A stretch of 6,055 nt of DNA from an uncultured Bacillota bacterium (GCA_946408315.1 CAMJRV010000159.1:1-6055), one strand, 5' to 3'. Numbered from the stretch's first letter, positions 1-6,055 are shown. The notes: a model not told the origin generated them from the letters alone. Numbers and translations: made by a program.

Positions 1-80
1 TCAGGAATTCTATTTACACAAAATTCTTTACAGACCCTCGAAAAGTTTGTTTTCCCTTTCAAGCACTATTAAATCAAGAC

Positions 81-120
81 CTATTAAAATAAGCCAGAGC
101 TTTGAACTGCTTCTGGCTTA
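81..120 (-). terminator. Rho-independent terminator after mtbC
   Basis: On the minus strand TAAGCCAGA (120-112) pairs perfectly with TCTGGCTTA (98-90), with a further GC pair set beyond a one-base bulge. The loop is about eight bases and the stem is followed by TTTTAATAG. It begins 25 bases after the mtbC stop and should end the transcript. The U-run is short, so efficiency may be moderate. The stem also works on the other strand but lacks a good T-run there. Confidence 0.75.
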
Positions 121-144
121 CTTTAAATAATATTACGTGGGAGC

Positions 145-798
145 TTATTTCTTTTTTACGAATTCATTCACAAGTCTGACACTTTCCGCGGCGGTTTCGC
201 CAAAACCATCTGCGCCAATTTTAGTTTGCCATCTCAAAGTTACCGGAGCCCCTCCGACGATGGTTTTAATTTTGCCTTTCAGTCCCTTTTCCGCCAGCAA
301 CTCTTCAATTTCCTTTTGATGCGTCATCGTGGTCGTAAGAAGCGCGCTGCTTCCGATGACGTCCGCGCCTTGCTCAATTGCGGTATCAACAATTTTTTGG
401 CTCGGAACGTCCCTGCCGAGATCGATGACCTCAAATCCGTTTGCGACCATTAAGGACGCCACAATACCCTTTCCAATATCGTGAAGATCCGCTTCTACTG
501 TGGCAAGGACCACTTTCGCCGTAACCTCTCTCTTCTTACCCGATTTTTCAATTGCATCATTAAGAATTGCAACCGCTTCTTTGATGGCATCCGCCGCCAT
601 CATTACTTCAGGGAGAAATACCTCCCCCGCCTCAAAGAGGTCGCCGATTTCCATAATGCCCGGGACAAAACCTTTTTCTATAAACTCTGCCGGATCAACG
701 CCGATCTCCAGACCTTTTCGGGCCAATTCGAGCGCGACGTCCGTATCTCCGTCAATGATCGATTGTTTTGCTTCTTCCAGTAATTTTTCGTCAATCAT
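145..798 (-). CDS. mtbC: Dimethylamine corrinoid protein MtbC
   Basis: This 217-residue cytoplasmic cobamide carrier accepts the methyl group from MtbB and presents it to a second methyltransferase. It has the helical cap (B12-binding-2 type) at about residues 1-88 and a Rossmann-like B12 domain at about 93-213. The cobamide motif is complete: D104-L-H106-D-I-G109 gives the histidine that replaces the lower axial ligand, S151-A-L153 is the SxL element, and G182-G183 is the GG element. The end IGADGFGETA is typical. The ATG is preceded by AGGAGGGG. Direct linkage to a Pyl-type mtbB makes MtbC the natural name, although MttC and MtmC proteins are very similar and the name rests on position. A terminator follows 25 bases after its TAA, so it is the last gene of the operon. 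Confidence 0.93.
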   Translation of the reverse strand: MIDEKLLEEAKQSIIDGDTDVALELARKGLEIGVDPAEFIEKGFVPGIMEIGDLFEAGEVFLPEVMMAADAIKEAVAILNDAIEKSGKKREVTAKVVLATVEADLHDIGKGIVASLMVANGFEVIDLGRDVPSQKIVDTAIEQGADVIGSSALLTTTMTHQKEIEELLAEKGLKGKIKTIVGGAPVTLRWQTKIGADGFGETAAESVRLVNEFVKKK

Positions 799-804
799 GT
801 TATG

Positions 805-812
805 CCCCTCCT
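805..812 (-). promoter_or_regulatory. mtbC ribosome binding site abutting the mtbB stop codon
   Basis: AGGAGGGG starts immediately after the TAA of mtbB (815-813) and lies six to eight bases from the mtbC ATG. Such an arrangement favours re-initiation by ribosomes that finish mtbB, tying the amount of corrinoid protein partly to readthrough of the mtbB amber codon. Confidence 0.65.
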
Positions 813-2204
813 TTATTTAAATAACATTCCTGTCTTTTTCTTGAATTTTTCAACACAGTTAATCTCCAATTCAAGCAGCTTTGAAATGTTTGCCTTTGCC
901 TCGATTCCCCTGCTGCCCGCGCCATAACCCATGAAGACATTGGCGATATCCAGATCCTCTCTGACCTCGCGCATTGTCACCTCATCGGTCAAGTCGAGCA
1001 AACTCACCTTTAACTTGTCGGCAACAAATTTCTTGGCGTCATTCAGTCTCATGCTCTTCGCTAATTGCATCCTCGCAACCAGATCCCCAGCAGTTCTTAT
1101 GCCGCCCATCCCTGATGCCTGGCTATGTACGATTGCCATTCCCGACGGATCTCCATAACCAACCTACAAGCCGTCCAGCTTTCCGATTTCCGCCATCGCG
1201 GTGGAAGCCCGGGAGACACAGTCGATAGGAGGAGTGATCTGCATCGGTACGCCGCCCACACCCATTCCTACATTGGCATGCACCGGAATCGGCGAAACCT
1301 CAGCGGCATACTTGCACATGGTAAGCGATCTGGCGATATTCCATGGGAAGCTCTTTCTCGTATTGGTATTCACCACAGCGCCTACTACGCTTCCTCCCGC
1401 CGCCGCGACCATTCTGCACTGATCGTGAGGATACATTCCGGCAAGCCGTTCTCCCTTATATTGCAGAGATCCATGGAAGCCGAGAATGAATTCTCCCGAC
1501 ATGCCGACTTCAATATTCATTTTGGGATACTGTTCCCGGAGCTTTTCAACCGCCCGTAAAACCGCATAGAATTCCGCATCTCCGCCGGCCGCCGTCGTGT
1601 CAAAATCCAAACCGTCCGCGCCTGCTTCATACATGTTTCTTCCCAAGAGCAGCAGGTCGTCTTCCAGCAGAGCCGCCGTCTCAAGCTGCGCTTCCTGGGC
1701 TTCCTTGATCAATCCTTTGGGCATTAACTCCGAAGCATTCTCACACGGCCCGTCAGGCTTGGTATACATGGGCATGTTCGGCATTACGCCATACAGCAGT
1801 GCCGGAGTAGTGGTCAAAAGCGTTTCTGCGACGGCATATTGCTCTTCCGGCAATATCATCTTCACCGGTTTGGCGCTGTAATGGACATACGCCATCTCCA
1901 GAGAATCGGCCATCAAAGCCCTCTCATAAGTCTGTAAGATCTGCGGCATTGCGATGGGCAGCCCCAATCTTGTAAACTTCAGCGGCTGCGAATCATAAGT
2001 CAATACTAATTCGTTGCCTCTTTCCACGCTGACAAATTTTCTGGGTTCACAGATAATTTCCATCAGCCGTTCCATATCATCCTCGGTGAGAGGCGGACAC
2101 TTGGCCCTTTTTGCGCCTTCTGCAACTCCCGCTTCGATTTCTTTTCTGATTTCAGCTTCAGACATCTCGACGAAAGACCCATCTCCCATTCTTGTTAAAA
2201 CCAA
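813..2204 (-). CDS. mtbB: Dimethylamine:corrinoid methyltransferase MtbB, with in-frame UAG read as pyrrolysine
   Basis: The enzyme transfers a methyl group from dimethylamine to Co(I) of the cobamide on its partner corrinoid protein, releasing methylamine. Read through one amber codon it has 463 residues from the TTG start (MtbB of Methanosarcina is about 467), with pyrrolysine at position 347. As recalled from archaeal MtbB, matching blocks are YGVMPNM (139-144 region), GADGLDFDTTAAGGD (195-209), GMSGEFILGFHGSLQY (234-249), NTNT (279-282) and GMGVGGVPM then TPPIDCVSRAS (313-334). The Pyl context is KLDGL-O-VGYGDPSGM. After the UAG the same frame continues for 116 codons with family sequence (SGMGGIRTAGDLVARM, MREVREDLDI) to TAA, so this is not a broken gene. 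The fold is a TIM barrel. mtbC follows after 14 bases. A TMA (MttB) or MMA (MtmB) enzyme is unlikely from the motifs. Activity on another dimethylated amine cannot be excluded. Confidence 0.95.
1164..1166 (-). other. In-frame amber codon (UAG) of mtbB, predicted pyrrolysine 347
   Basis: The codon lies between CTT/TTG-type Leu346 and Val348 of the joined frame. It sits where known MtbB proteins carry pyrrolysine, in a DG(I/L)-O-(I/V)G(V/Y)GDP context. The lysine derivative is thought to bind and orient the methylamine at the active site. Decoding needs tRNA-Pyl (pylT) and PylS, which are not in this window. I see no strong stem-loop directly after the codon; the best is a 4-bp TGGC/GCCA pairing. 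Confidence 0.93.
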
Positions 2205-2210
2205 AACAAT

Positions 2211-2216
2211 CCCTCC
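2211..2216 (-). promoter_or_regulatory. Ribosome binding site that fixes a TTG start for mtbB
   Basis: GGAGGG lies six bases upstream of TTG at 2204-2202. The upstream in-frame ATG at 2252 has no Shine-Dalgarno, and the ATG at 2189 is about 21 bases away, too far. TTG gives an N-terminus MVLTRMGDG that lines up with the short lead-in to MGDG in known MtbB proteins. Confidence 0.75.
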
Positions 2217-2296
2217 TTTTCGTTTTATTACTCTTTCTTCTATTACAAGCATACCGAATTACTTAAAAAATAACATCTTGCAATGTGTAAACATCT

Positions 2297-3970
2297 TTAC
2301 CCGATATCTTTTTGCATTTTGTTGACTGCGCCGGCCTTTTTCATTTGAGCTTTTTCCATCTCATAAAAATAAGCGTGCAGTGCAAACTCCAAGGCGAACC
2401 TCTTTTCTCCCTCATCGTAATCCTTCCCCAGGATATCCTCGATCTTCTGTAACCTGAAATACAAGGTCTGCCTTACAATGAAGAGCTTTTCAGCGGTTTT
2501 CTGCTTGGAACAGTGGCATTCAAAATATACCCGCAGCGTTTGCAGCAATTCCAGGTTTTCAGGATTCAGCAGAGTACGCAGATGATCTGATATGAATTCT
2601 TCTATAACATTTGACTGCAGCTTTTCCATCAAACGGTTTGCATAAAGCCTGTCGTAGATGACCGTCCTGCCGCACTGACCGTCTATGCCTTTTAAGGTTT
2701 CTACTGCCGTCTCATAGCTTTTCACGACTTCTACGGCCCGGTCAACCTTTTTCCCGATGGAAAAGACGGAGTCTTTATAATCCATAAATTGATTTTTCCA
2801 TTCCCGCAAATGTCCGATTGCTTTTCCAAGCCTTTCGTAAAGGTTCTCCTCCGCCCCCGAATTCATAATGATATAGCTGATTATATTGCCCTCCATGTAA
2901 CCCAATATGGAAAAGCCCTCGTCCTCAAAGGCCCTTCTGACAATGATCGTCGTATGGAAAAGGAAGTCGTCAAATGATTTCCTGTCGTCCGCAGCTCCTT
3001 CATCTCCGCCCTCATCCGATTGGCAATCGGATATGTTTGCGCAGCATAATGTCGTACAGCACACCAGCAGTCCTTTCATATTTGCACGCAGTCCGAATTC
3101 CCGTAATTTTTCATAAATTGAAGCCTCGGACAGACTGCCTTCCAGCCATTCCTTCAGCCAGCCGTTGCTCTTATAAAGCATTTCTTCTTTTTTTGTCAAT
3201 TCCTCAAGGAGGTCATTTTTTATTTTGTTTGAAAGTCTGTTCAAAATTAAAATATCAAATTGAGATAGTTCTCTTTTTGTACTGTTAAAGACGAGATATC
3301 CCCAGCTCTTCTCAAATATTTTCAGGTGCTTGATCGCAATGTTGCCCCTGCAGTAGGTTTCATCGTCCTTTAGGATATTTTCCAGCGCCGACAGCTTTGA
3401 TTGAATAAAACTTTTCAAACCTGGGGAAGCGCCGTATTGTTTTCCTTTGATTGGCAAATATGCTACTTCCAAGTCGAGATATTCGGCGGTATAGCGGATT
3501 CCGTCCGCTATGGTCCCCCGAATATCGCTTAACTTGTTATCATAATGATCGGCATCGTGATACAGCTTTGCGTTATTATTGATCAGCATGGTGTTCAGAT
3601 CCTTGGTGATATCAAGAAACCTGGAGATCTGCGTTATCTCAATCAGCGGAAAATCATATTGATTCGCCAAATCGATCATTTCCTGATCCATTTCGTGATA
3701 ATACAGCGGCATTTCAATGCAAAGGGCAGAAACCTTCTGATCGATTAACTCTTTTAAAAAATTGACTGCCACTTCCTTCGATGTAAAGCCAATTCCTGTA
3801 GTCAGAACCATTTCACCGCCGTTAACACATTCTTTTACGATATCTCTGATTTCCAGGATATGAACCCAGCTTACTTTTTTAAATAAACCGCTTTCCCCAG
3901 CCACGACCTTTGTGATGCTCCGCAAATATTTTGTATTCAGCAGATCCTGTACGCAGATTCCAAAATCCAT
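2297..3970 (-). CDS. PucR/CdaR-family transcriptional regulator
   Basis: This 557-residue cytoplasmic DNA-binding protein has the three-part layout of the PucR family. The N-terminal PucR ligand-sensing domain spans about residues 5-130 (VQDLL, GGEMVLTTGIGF at 51-62, ALCIEMP, FPLIEI). A middle region of about 150-295 may be GAF-like, followed by the degenerate GGDEF-like CdaR domain at about 296-450 (FSIGKKVD, SYETAVETLK, VIYDRLYANRLM). The C-terminal helix-turn-helix spans about 475-535 (LLQTLRVYF, TAEKLFIVRQTLYFRLQKIEDILG). Family members usually activate catabolic operons on sensing a substrate or metabolite. Lying between the transporter and mtbBC, it most likely controls this cluster. 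It has an unusual group of cysteines (304, 305, 309, 310, 316) in the GGDEF-like part and two more (485, 487) just before the DNA-binding helices. The effector cannot be read from sequence. Confidence 0.88.
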   Translation of the reverse strand: MDFGICVQDLLNTKYLRSITKVVAGESGLFKKVSWVHILEIRDIVKECVNGGEMVLTTGIGFTSKEVAVNFLKELIDQKVSALCIEMPLYYHEMDQEMIDLANQYDFPLIEITQISRFLDITKDLNTMLINNNAKLYHDADHYDNKLSDIRGTIADGIRYTAEYLDLEVAYLPIKGKQYGASPGLKSFIQSKLSALENILKDDETYCRGNIAIKHLKIFEKSWGYLVFNSTKRELSQFDILILNRLSNKIKNDLLEELTKKEEMLYKSNGWLKEWLEGSLSEASIYEKLREFGLRANMKGLLVCCTTLCCANISDCQSDEGGDEGAADDRKSFDDFLFHTTIIVRRAFEDEGFSILGYMEGNIISYIIMNSGAEENLYERLGKAIGHLREWKNQFMDYKDSVFSIGKKVDRAVEVVKSYETAVETLKGIDGQCGRTVIYDRLYANRLMEKLQSNVIEEFISDHLRTLLNPENLELLQTLRVYFECHCSKQKTAEKLFIVRQTLYFRLQKIEDILGKDYDEGEKRFALEFALHAYFYEMEKAQMKKAGAVNKMQKDIG

Positions 3971-3977
3971 ACTTTTG

Positions 3978-3983
3978 CCCTCC
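3978..3983 (-). promoter_or_regulatory. Ribosome binding site that fixes the PucR-type start
   Basis: GGAGGG lies seven bases upstream of the ATG at 3970. It supports this start over the in-frame ATG at 4111, which lies inside the end of the BCCT gene and would add 47 very basic residues not expected in the family. Confidence 0.75.
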
Positions 3984-4016
3984 ACCACGTTACGAAAAGG
4001 ACTTATGGGCGCCGTA

Positions 4017-5651
4017 TTACGCCTCCGCTTCCACCGCCGCCACCGCTGCTTCGGTGTCTTCCGCGTCTTCCTCATATGTTTTTCCGAAATCGACCATATC
4101 ATCCTTGACAAAGTGCAGAACGCCCGGTGTTCTTCTATCCACCTTGAGCCAACGGAACAGCCCGATGAGCAGGAAGAGCAGTACGACGGCCAGGGGCGTA
4201 GACACCAGAATCGCCAGCGATTTCAGAGCATCGAAAGGCGCTCCGGAAAACATGAGAGCCAGCGGGACCAAAGTGAGCATGGCGCACCAGAACAACCGTG
4301 GTCTGGCTCCGGGGTTGTTGTCCTTATCCAGCCCTTTTGCCGTCGTCGATGCAAGCGCCAGCGACGCTGTGTCAAGAGTCGTGCAGATAAAGCCTGCGAC
4401 AACGACCGTGTAGACCACCGCAAGGATCACGCCCAAAGGCAAGGTGTCCAGAATCTTGAAAATCGCACCATAGGGATCGCCGCCCTGAACCTCTTTGATC
4501 AGGGAGAATTGTCCGGTAACTTCACGATGCATTGCCAGTCCGCCATTGACCGCAAAGAAAACCCAGGTGCCTCCGCTAATCCCAAACATACAGGAAAGAA
4601 CCAGACTCCGTATGCTCCTGCCCTTTGAAATTTTTGCGACAAACACACCCATCAGGCCTGCATATGTCATCGGGAACGCGATGAAGAAAATGGTCCATGC
4701 TTCTGCAAAACCGCTGTTTGAAATGGGGTCGGTAAAGGTAGCCATCCTCGGCATAAACTGAGTCATATAGCCCAAGGAACTGACGAAAAGTTTCTGGATA
4801 AACGAAGTAGGTCCGGCGAGGAAGATAAATGCTAAAAATACGAATAAGAGCTTAACCGTATTATCGCTCAGGAATTTCATGCCTCGGGCCGTGCCTACGA
4901 AGGAGCTCAGCGAGAAGATCACGCCCAGAATGAGAACGATGATCACATCCATCAGGAAGTTCTCGGCTATTCCGGTAACTCGCGTAATCCCACCGGCGAT
5001 CACCGGTATTCCCAGTCCCAGGGAGACGCCCAAACCGCCCAGAGTACAGAACACGACGATTAAATCGATCAGTCTTCCGATAGGTTTCTTAAACTTGAAG
5101 TCACCCATCATCTCCTCGGCGATCAGACTCATCGACATGGTGTTCATCTTTCTCACATATAAGGCATAAGCCGTTACCATACCAATTACTACGTATACAC
5201 ACTGCGCCAGCAGTCCCCAGTGGAAAAACGCATAGCCCATGGATATTTCCATAGCCTCTTGGGTAAGCGGCTGAATTCCAAGTCCGGGCCCGATGCAGTA
5301 ATAAGACCACTCTGTAAAAGACCAGAACATGGAGGCGGACGCCAGCGCCGCGCATGCCATCATGGCTATGTAGCTGAACATGGAAAACTCAGGTTTGCCC
5401 TCCCCCAGCTTGATTCTGCCATATCGGCTGAACGCGATGCCGAAGCTGATCACAATGAATGCAACATCCAGCAATAATAAGAAGGGGCCTGCACCGCTCA
5501 TAGTTGCTCCAAATATCCGATTGATCGTTCCGACGGTCAGATCGGGGCGCAATGCTAAAAAGAATACTACAAATAATAGAAGTCCCACGCTTACAATGGC
5601 CAAAGGCCATTGGATGCTTAACCTGTTCTCGTTTTGTTTTATCCGGTCCAT
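4017..5651 (-). CDS. BCCT-family transporter, CaiT-like, with an atypical TM8 signature
   Basis: This is a 544-residue member of the betaine/carnitine/choline transporter family in the cytoplasmic membrane. About 12 membrane segments can be seen, roughly from residue 14 to 500, followed by a soluble acidic tail (residues 528-544, rich in Glu, Asp and Ala). Family marks are FWSFTEWSYY (109-118, resembling the CaiT segment with the substrate-binding Tyr), the glycine-rich GLGVSLGLGIPV in TM5 (206-217), PRMATFTDPIS (301-311) and AKISKGRSIR (339-348) after TM8. In TM8, Trp319, Tyr330 and Met334 are kept, but the three Trp of the usual FYWAWW stretch are Ile324, Phe326 and Pro327. Substrate is therefore uncertain: a methylated amine or zwitterion that feeds the adjacent MtbBC is the natural inference. 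The ATG has AAGGAG upstream. The pucR-type gene starts 46 bases after the TAA stop, which suggests one operon. Confidence 0.9.
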   Translation of the reverse strand: MDRIKQNENRLSIQWPLAIVSVGLLLFVVFFLALRPDLTVGTINRIFGATMSGAGPFLLLLDVAFIVISFGIAFSRYGRIKLGEGKPEFSMFSYIAMMACAALASASMFWSFTEWSYYCIGPGLGIQPLTQEAMEISMGYAFFHWGLLAQCVYVVIGMVTAYALYVRKMNTMSMSLIAEEMMGDFKFKKPIGRLIDLIVVFCTLGGLGVSLGLGIPVIAGGITRVTGIAENFLMDVIIVLILGVIFSLSSFVGTARGMKFLSDNTVKLLFVFLAFIFLAGPTSFIQKLFVSSLGYMTQFMPRMATFTDPISNSGFAEAWTIFFIAFPMTYAGLMGVFVAKISKGRSIRSLVLSCMFGISGGTWVFFAVNGGLAMHREVTGQFSLIKEVQGGDPYGAIFKILDTLPLGVILAVVYTVVVAGFICTTLDTASLALASTTAKGLDKDNNPGARPRLFWCAMLTLVPLALMFSGAPFDALKSLAILVSTPLAVVLLFLLIGLFRWLKVDRRTPGVLHFVKDDMVDFGKTYEEDAEDTEAAVAAVEAEA

Positions 5652-5667
5652 CCTTCAATCTCTCCTT

Positions 5668-5715
5668 TCAGTAAGTAGAATATCGATTTAAATTCATCAG
5701 ACTCAATAAAATCAT
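5668..5715 (-). CDS. Possible 15-residue leader peptide upstream of the BCCT gene
   Basis: Downstream of the predicted promoter, AGGAGG (5724-5719) is followed three bases later by ATG (5715) and a 15-codon frame, MILLSLMNLNRYSTY, ending in TGA at 5670-5668. The Shine-Dalgarno of the BCCT gene (AAGGAG) begins directly after this stop, so translation of the leader could couple to or regulate the transporter. The spacing between AGGAGG and ATG is shorter than ideal. No alternative hairpins or run of regulatory codons are evident, so this may be only a stray ribosome site. It resembles no peptide I know. Confidence 0.25.
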   Translation of the reverse strand: MILLSLMNLNRYSTY

Positions 5716-5747
5716 TTTCCTCCTATCTATCAAATTCTTTCATATGG

Positions 5748-5776
5748 ATTATACTGAATATTGCGAAATCTTTCAT
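5748..5776 (-). promoter_or_regulatory. sigma-A-like promoter for the BCCT gene
   Basis: On the minus strand a perfect TATAAT -10 box (5753-5748) follows an ATGAAA -35 box (5776-5771; four of six match TTGACA) with a 17-base spacer. Transcription would start near 5741, giving an untranslated leader of about 90 bases before the BCCT start. The copy of ATGAAAG at the -35 box recurs just downstream of the -10 box. The promoter is predicted from sequence only. Confidence 0.6.
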
Positions 5777-5829
5777 TGGGCAGACTGTATCACCTTTCAC
5801 GACTAATTTTTTGCACTCTGTAAAACCGT

Positions 5830-6055
5830 CTAAAATCTCGTGGCCTTGATATACTCCTCCTGAAATTCGGTCAGCGCAGCCAGTTCAATATGCTCTGTCC
5901 TTTCGGCCTGTCTGTCCGCCGCTTCCCTTTCCTTCAGGGAGAGCAGCGCCATGCTTGCGCCTGCTCCCGCCGTGTTCCCCGCGGAAACGATATTGTTTTG
6001 ATCGATCCGAGGGAAGAGACCGATTTCCATTGCGCTTTCTATATTGATATAGCTC
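5830..6055 (-). CDS. RACE-type reductive activator of corrinoid proteins (RamA-like), C-terminal 74 residues, 5' end outside window
   Basis: Only the C-terminal end of the protein is present. The frame runs open to the window edge, so the ATG inside it at 6030 is internal. RACE proteins use an iron-sulfur centre and ATP to reduce the inactive Co(II) cobamide of a corrinoid protein back to Co(I). What is seen is the C-terminal ASKHA-like fold (DUF4445): an early SYINIESA segment, the glycine-rich GNTAGAGA nucleotide-fold motif followed by MALLS, then IELAA and the terminal EFQEEYIKATRF, which matches the usual end of these proteins. The ferredoxin-like N-terminus of the family would lie beyond the window. 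The next gene is a transporter 178 bases downstream with its own promoter, so the two may be separate transcripts. The stop codon is TAG, which is notable beside a pyrrolysine gene. The family call is firm; the exact partner is inferred to be MtbC. Confidence 0.87.
   Translation of the reverse strand, partial: SYINIESAMEIGLFPRIDQNNIVSAGNTAGAGASMALLSLKEREAADRQAERTEHIELAALTEFQEEYIKATRF

Noticed and set aside
1..80. Possible promoter or start of a further gene downstream of the terminator
   Set aside because: No reading frame, ribosome site or promoter pair on either strand that I can support in these 80 bases.
813..1139. A separate 108-residue gene starting at ATG 1139
   Set aside because: It is the C-terminal part of mtbB after the amber codon, in the same frame; eight family-like codons lie between the UAG and this ATG, and no ribosome site precedes it.
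1164..1166. TAG in mtbB as a nonsense mutation making a pseudogene
   Set aside because: The position and flanking residues match the known pyrrolysine site, and the downstream half keeps full family sequence.
1120..1166. PYLIS-like stem-loop after the amber codon
   Set aside because: Only a 4-bp TGGC/GCCA pairing could be found by eye; bacterial pyrrolysine decoding is not known to need such an element.
2270..2299. Sigma-54 promoter before mtbB based on ACATTGCAA
   Set aside because: The -12 like TTGCA has no GG-containing -24 element at the required distance.
2999..3010. GGDE string in the regulator as a diguanylate cyclase active site
   Set aside because: It falls in an acidic, loop-like stretch (residues 321-324), not at the expected place of the domain, and PucR-type GGDEF-like domains are degenerate.
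3014..3032. Perfect inverted repeat ATCCGATT-GGC-AATCGGAT inside the regulator gene
   Set aside because: An 8-bp stem with a 3-base loop but no T-run and no promoter context; it encodes ordinary residues around ISDCQSDE. It could be an operator, but nothing supports that.
3971..4111. N-terminal extension of the PucR-type regulator from ATG 4111
   Set aside because: It overlaps the end of the BCCT gene, lacks family sequence and a ribosome site, and the ATG at 3970 has GGAGGG and begins at the PucR domain.
3912..4628. Plus-strand frame of 238 codons
   Set aside because: It lies antisense to the BCCT and pucR-type genes, is rich in Arg, Gln and His without domain character, and has no supporting start; the same holds for the other plus-strand frames.

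Overview
All supported genes in this window lie on the minus strand, so the locus reads from high to low coordinates. It is a methylamine-utilisation cluster that uses the expanded genetic code (UAG read as pyrrolysine). In transcription order it holds: the last 74 codons of a RACE-type (RamA-like) reductive activator of corrinoid proteins (5830-6055, cut by the window edge); a BCCT-family transporter (4017-5651); a PucR/CdaR-type transcriptional regulator (2297-3970); a dimethylamine:corrinoid methyltransferase MtbB with one in-frame amber codon (813-2204); and its cognate corrinoid protein MtbC (145-798). A hairpin terminator follows at 81-120. The remaining 80 bases (1-80) show nothing I can support.

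The organism is most likely an anaerobic bacterium of the Firmicutes (Clostridia or Negativicutes; acetogens and Desulfitobacterium-like organisms are candidates). The reasons are the strong GGAGG ribosome binding sites, the TATAAT promoter, the PucR and BCCT families, the RACE protein, and a Pyl-type MtbB in bacterial gene order. Bacterial pyrrolysine users also occur among Deltaproteobacteria, so the assignment is an inference. The pyrrolysine genes (pylT, pylS, pylBCD) and a methylcorrinoid:tetrahydrofolate methyltransferase are needed for the scheme but are not in the window.

Proposed working: the BCCT protein imports a methylated amine. MtbB moves a methyl group from dimethylamine (or a related dimethylated amine) to Co(I) of the cobamide on MtbC. 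An unseen partner passes the methyl group to tetrahydrofolate. RACE re-reduces MtbC when its cobalt is oxidised. The PucR protein probably senses the substrate or a product and controls the cluster. A sigma-A-like promoter at 5748-5776 lies just upstream of the BCCT gene, and I found no convincing promoter before mtbB, so BCCT-pucR-mtbB-mtbC may form one transcript ending at 81-120.

The points most worth a second look are the amber codon in mtbB, the UAG stop with a second UAG and a UGA behind it on the RACE gene in the same locus, a BCCT transporter that has lost the family's Trp signature, and a short leader reading frame between the BCCT promoter and its gene.
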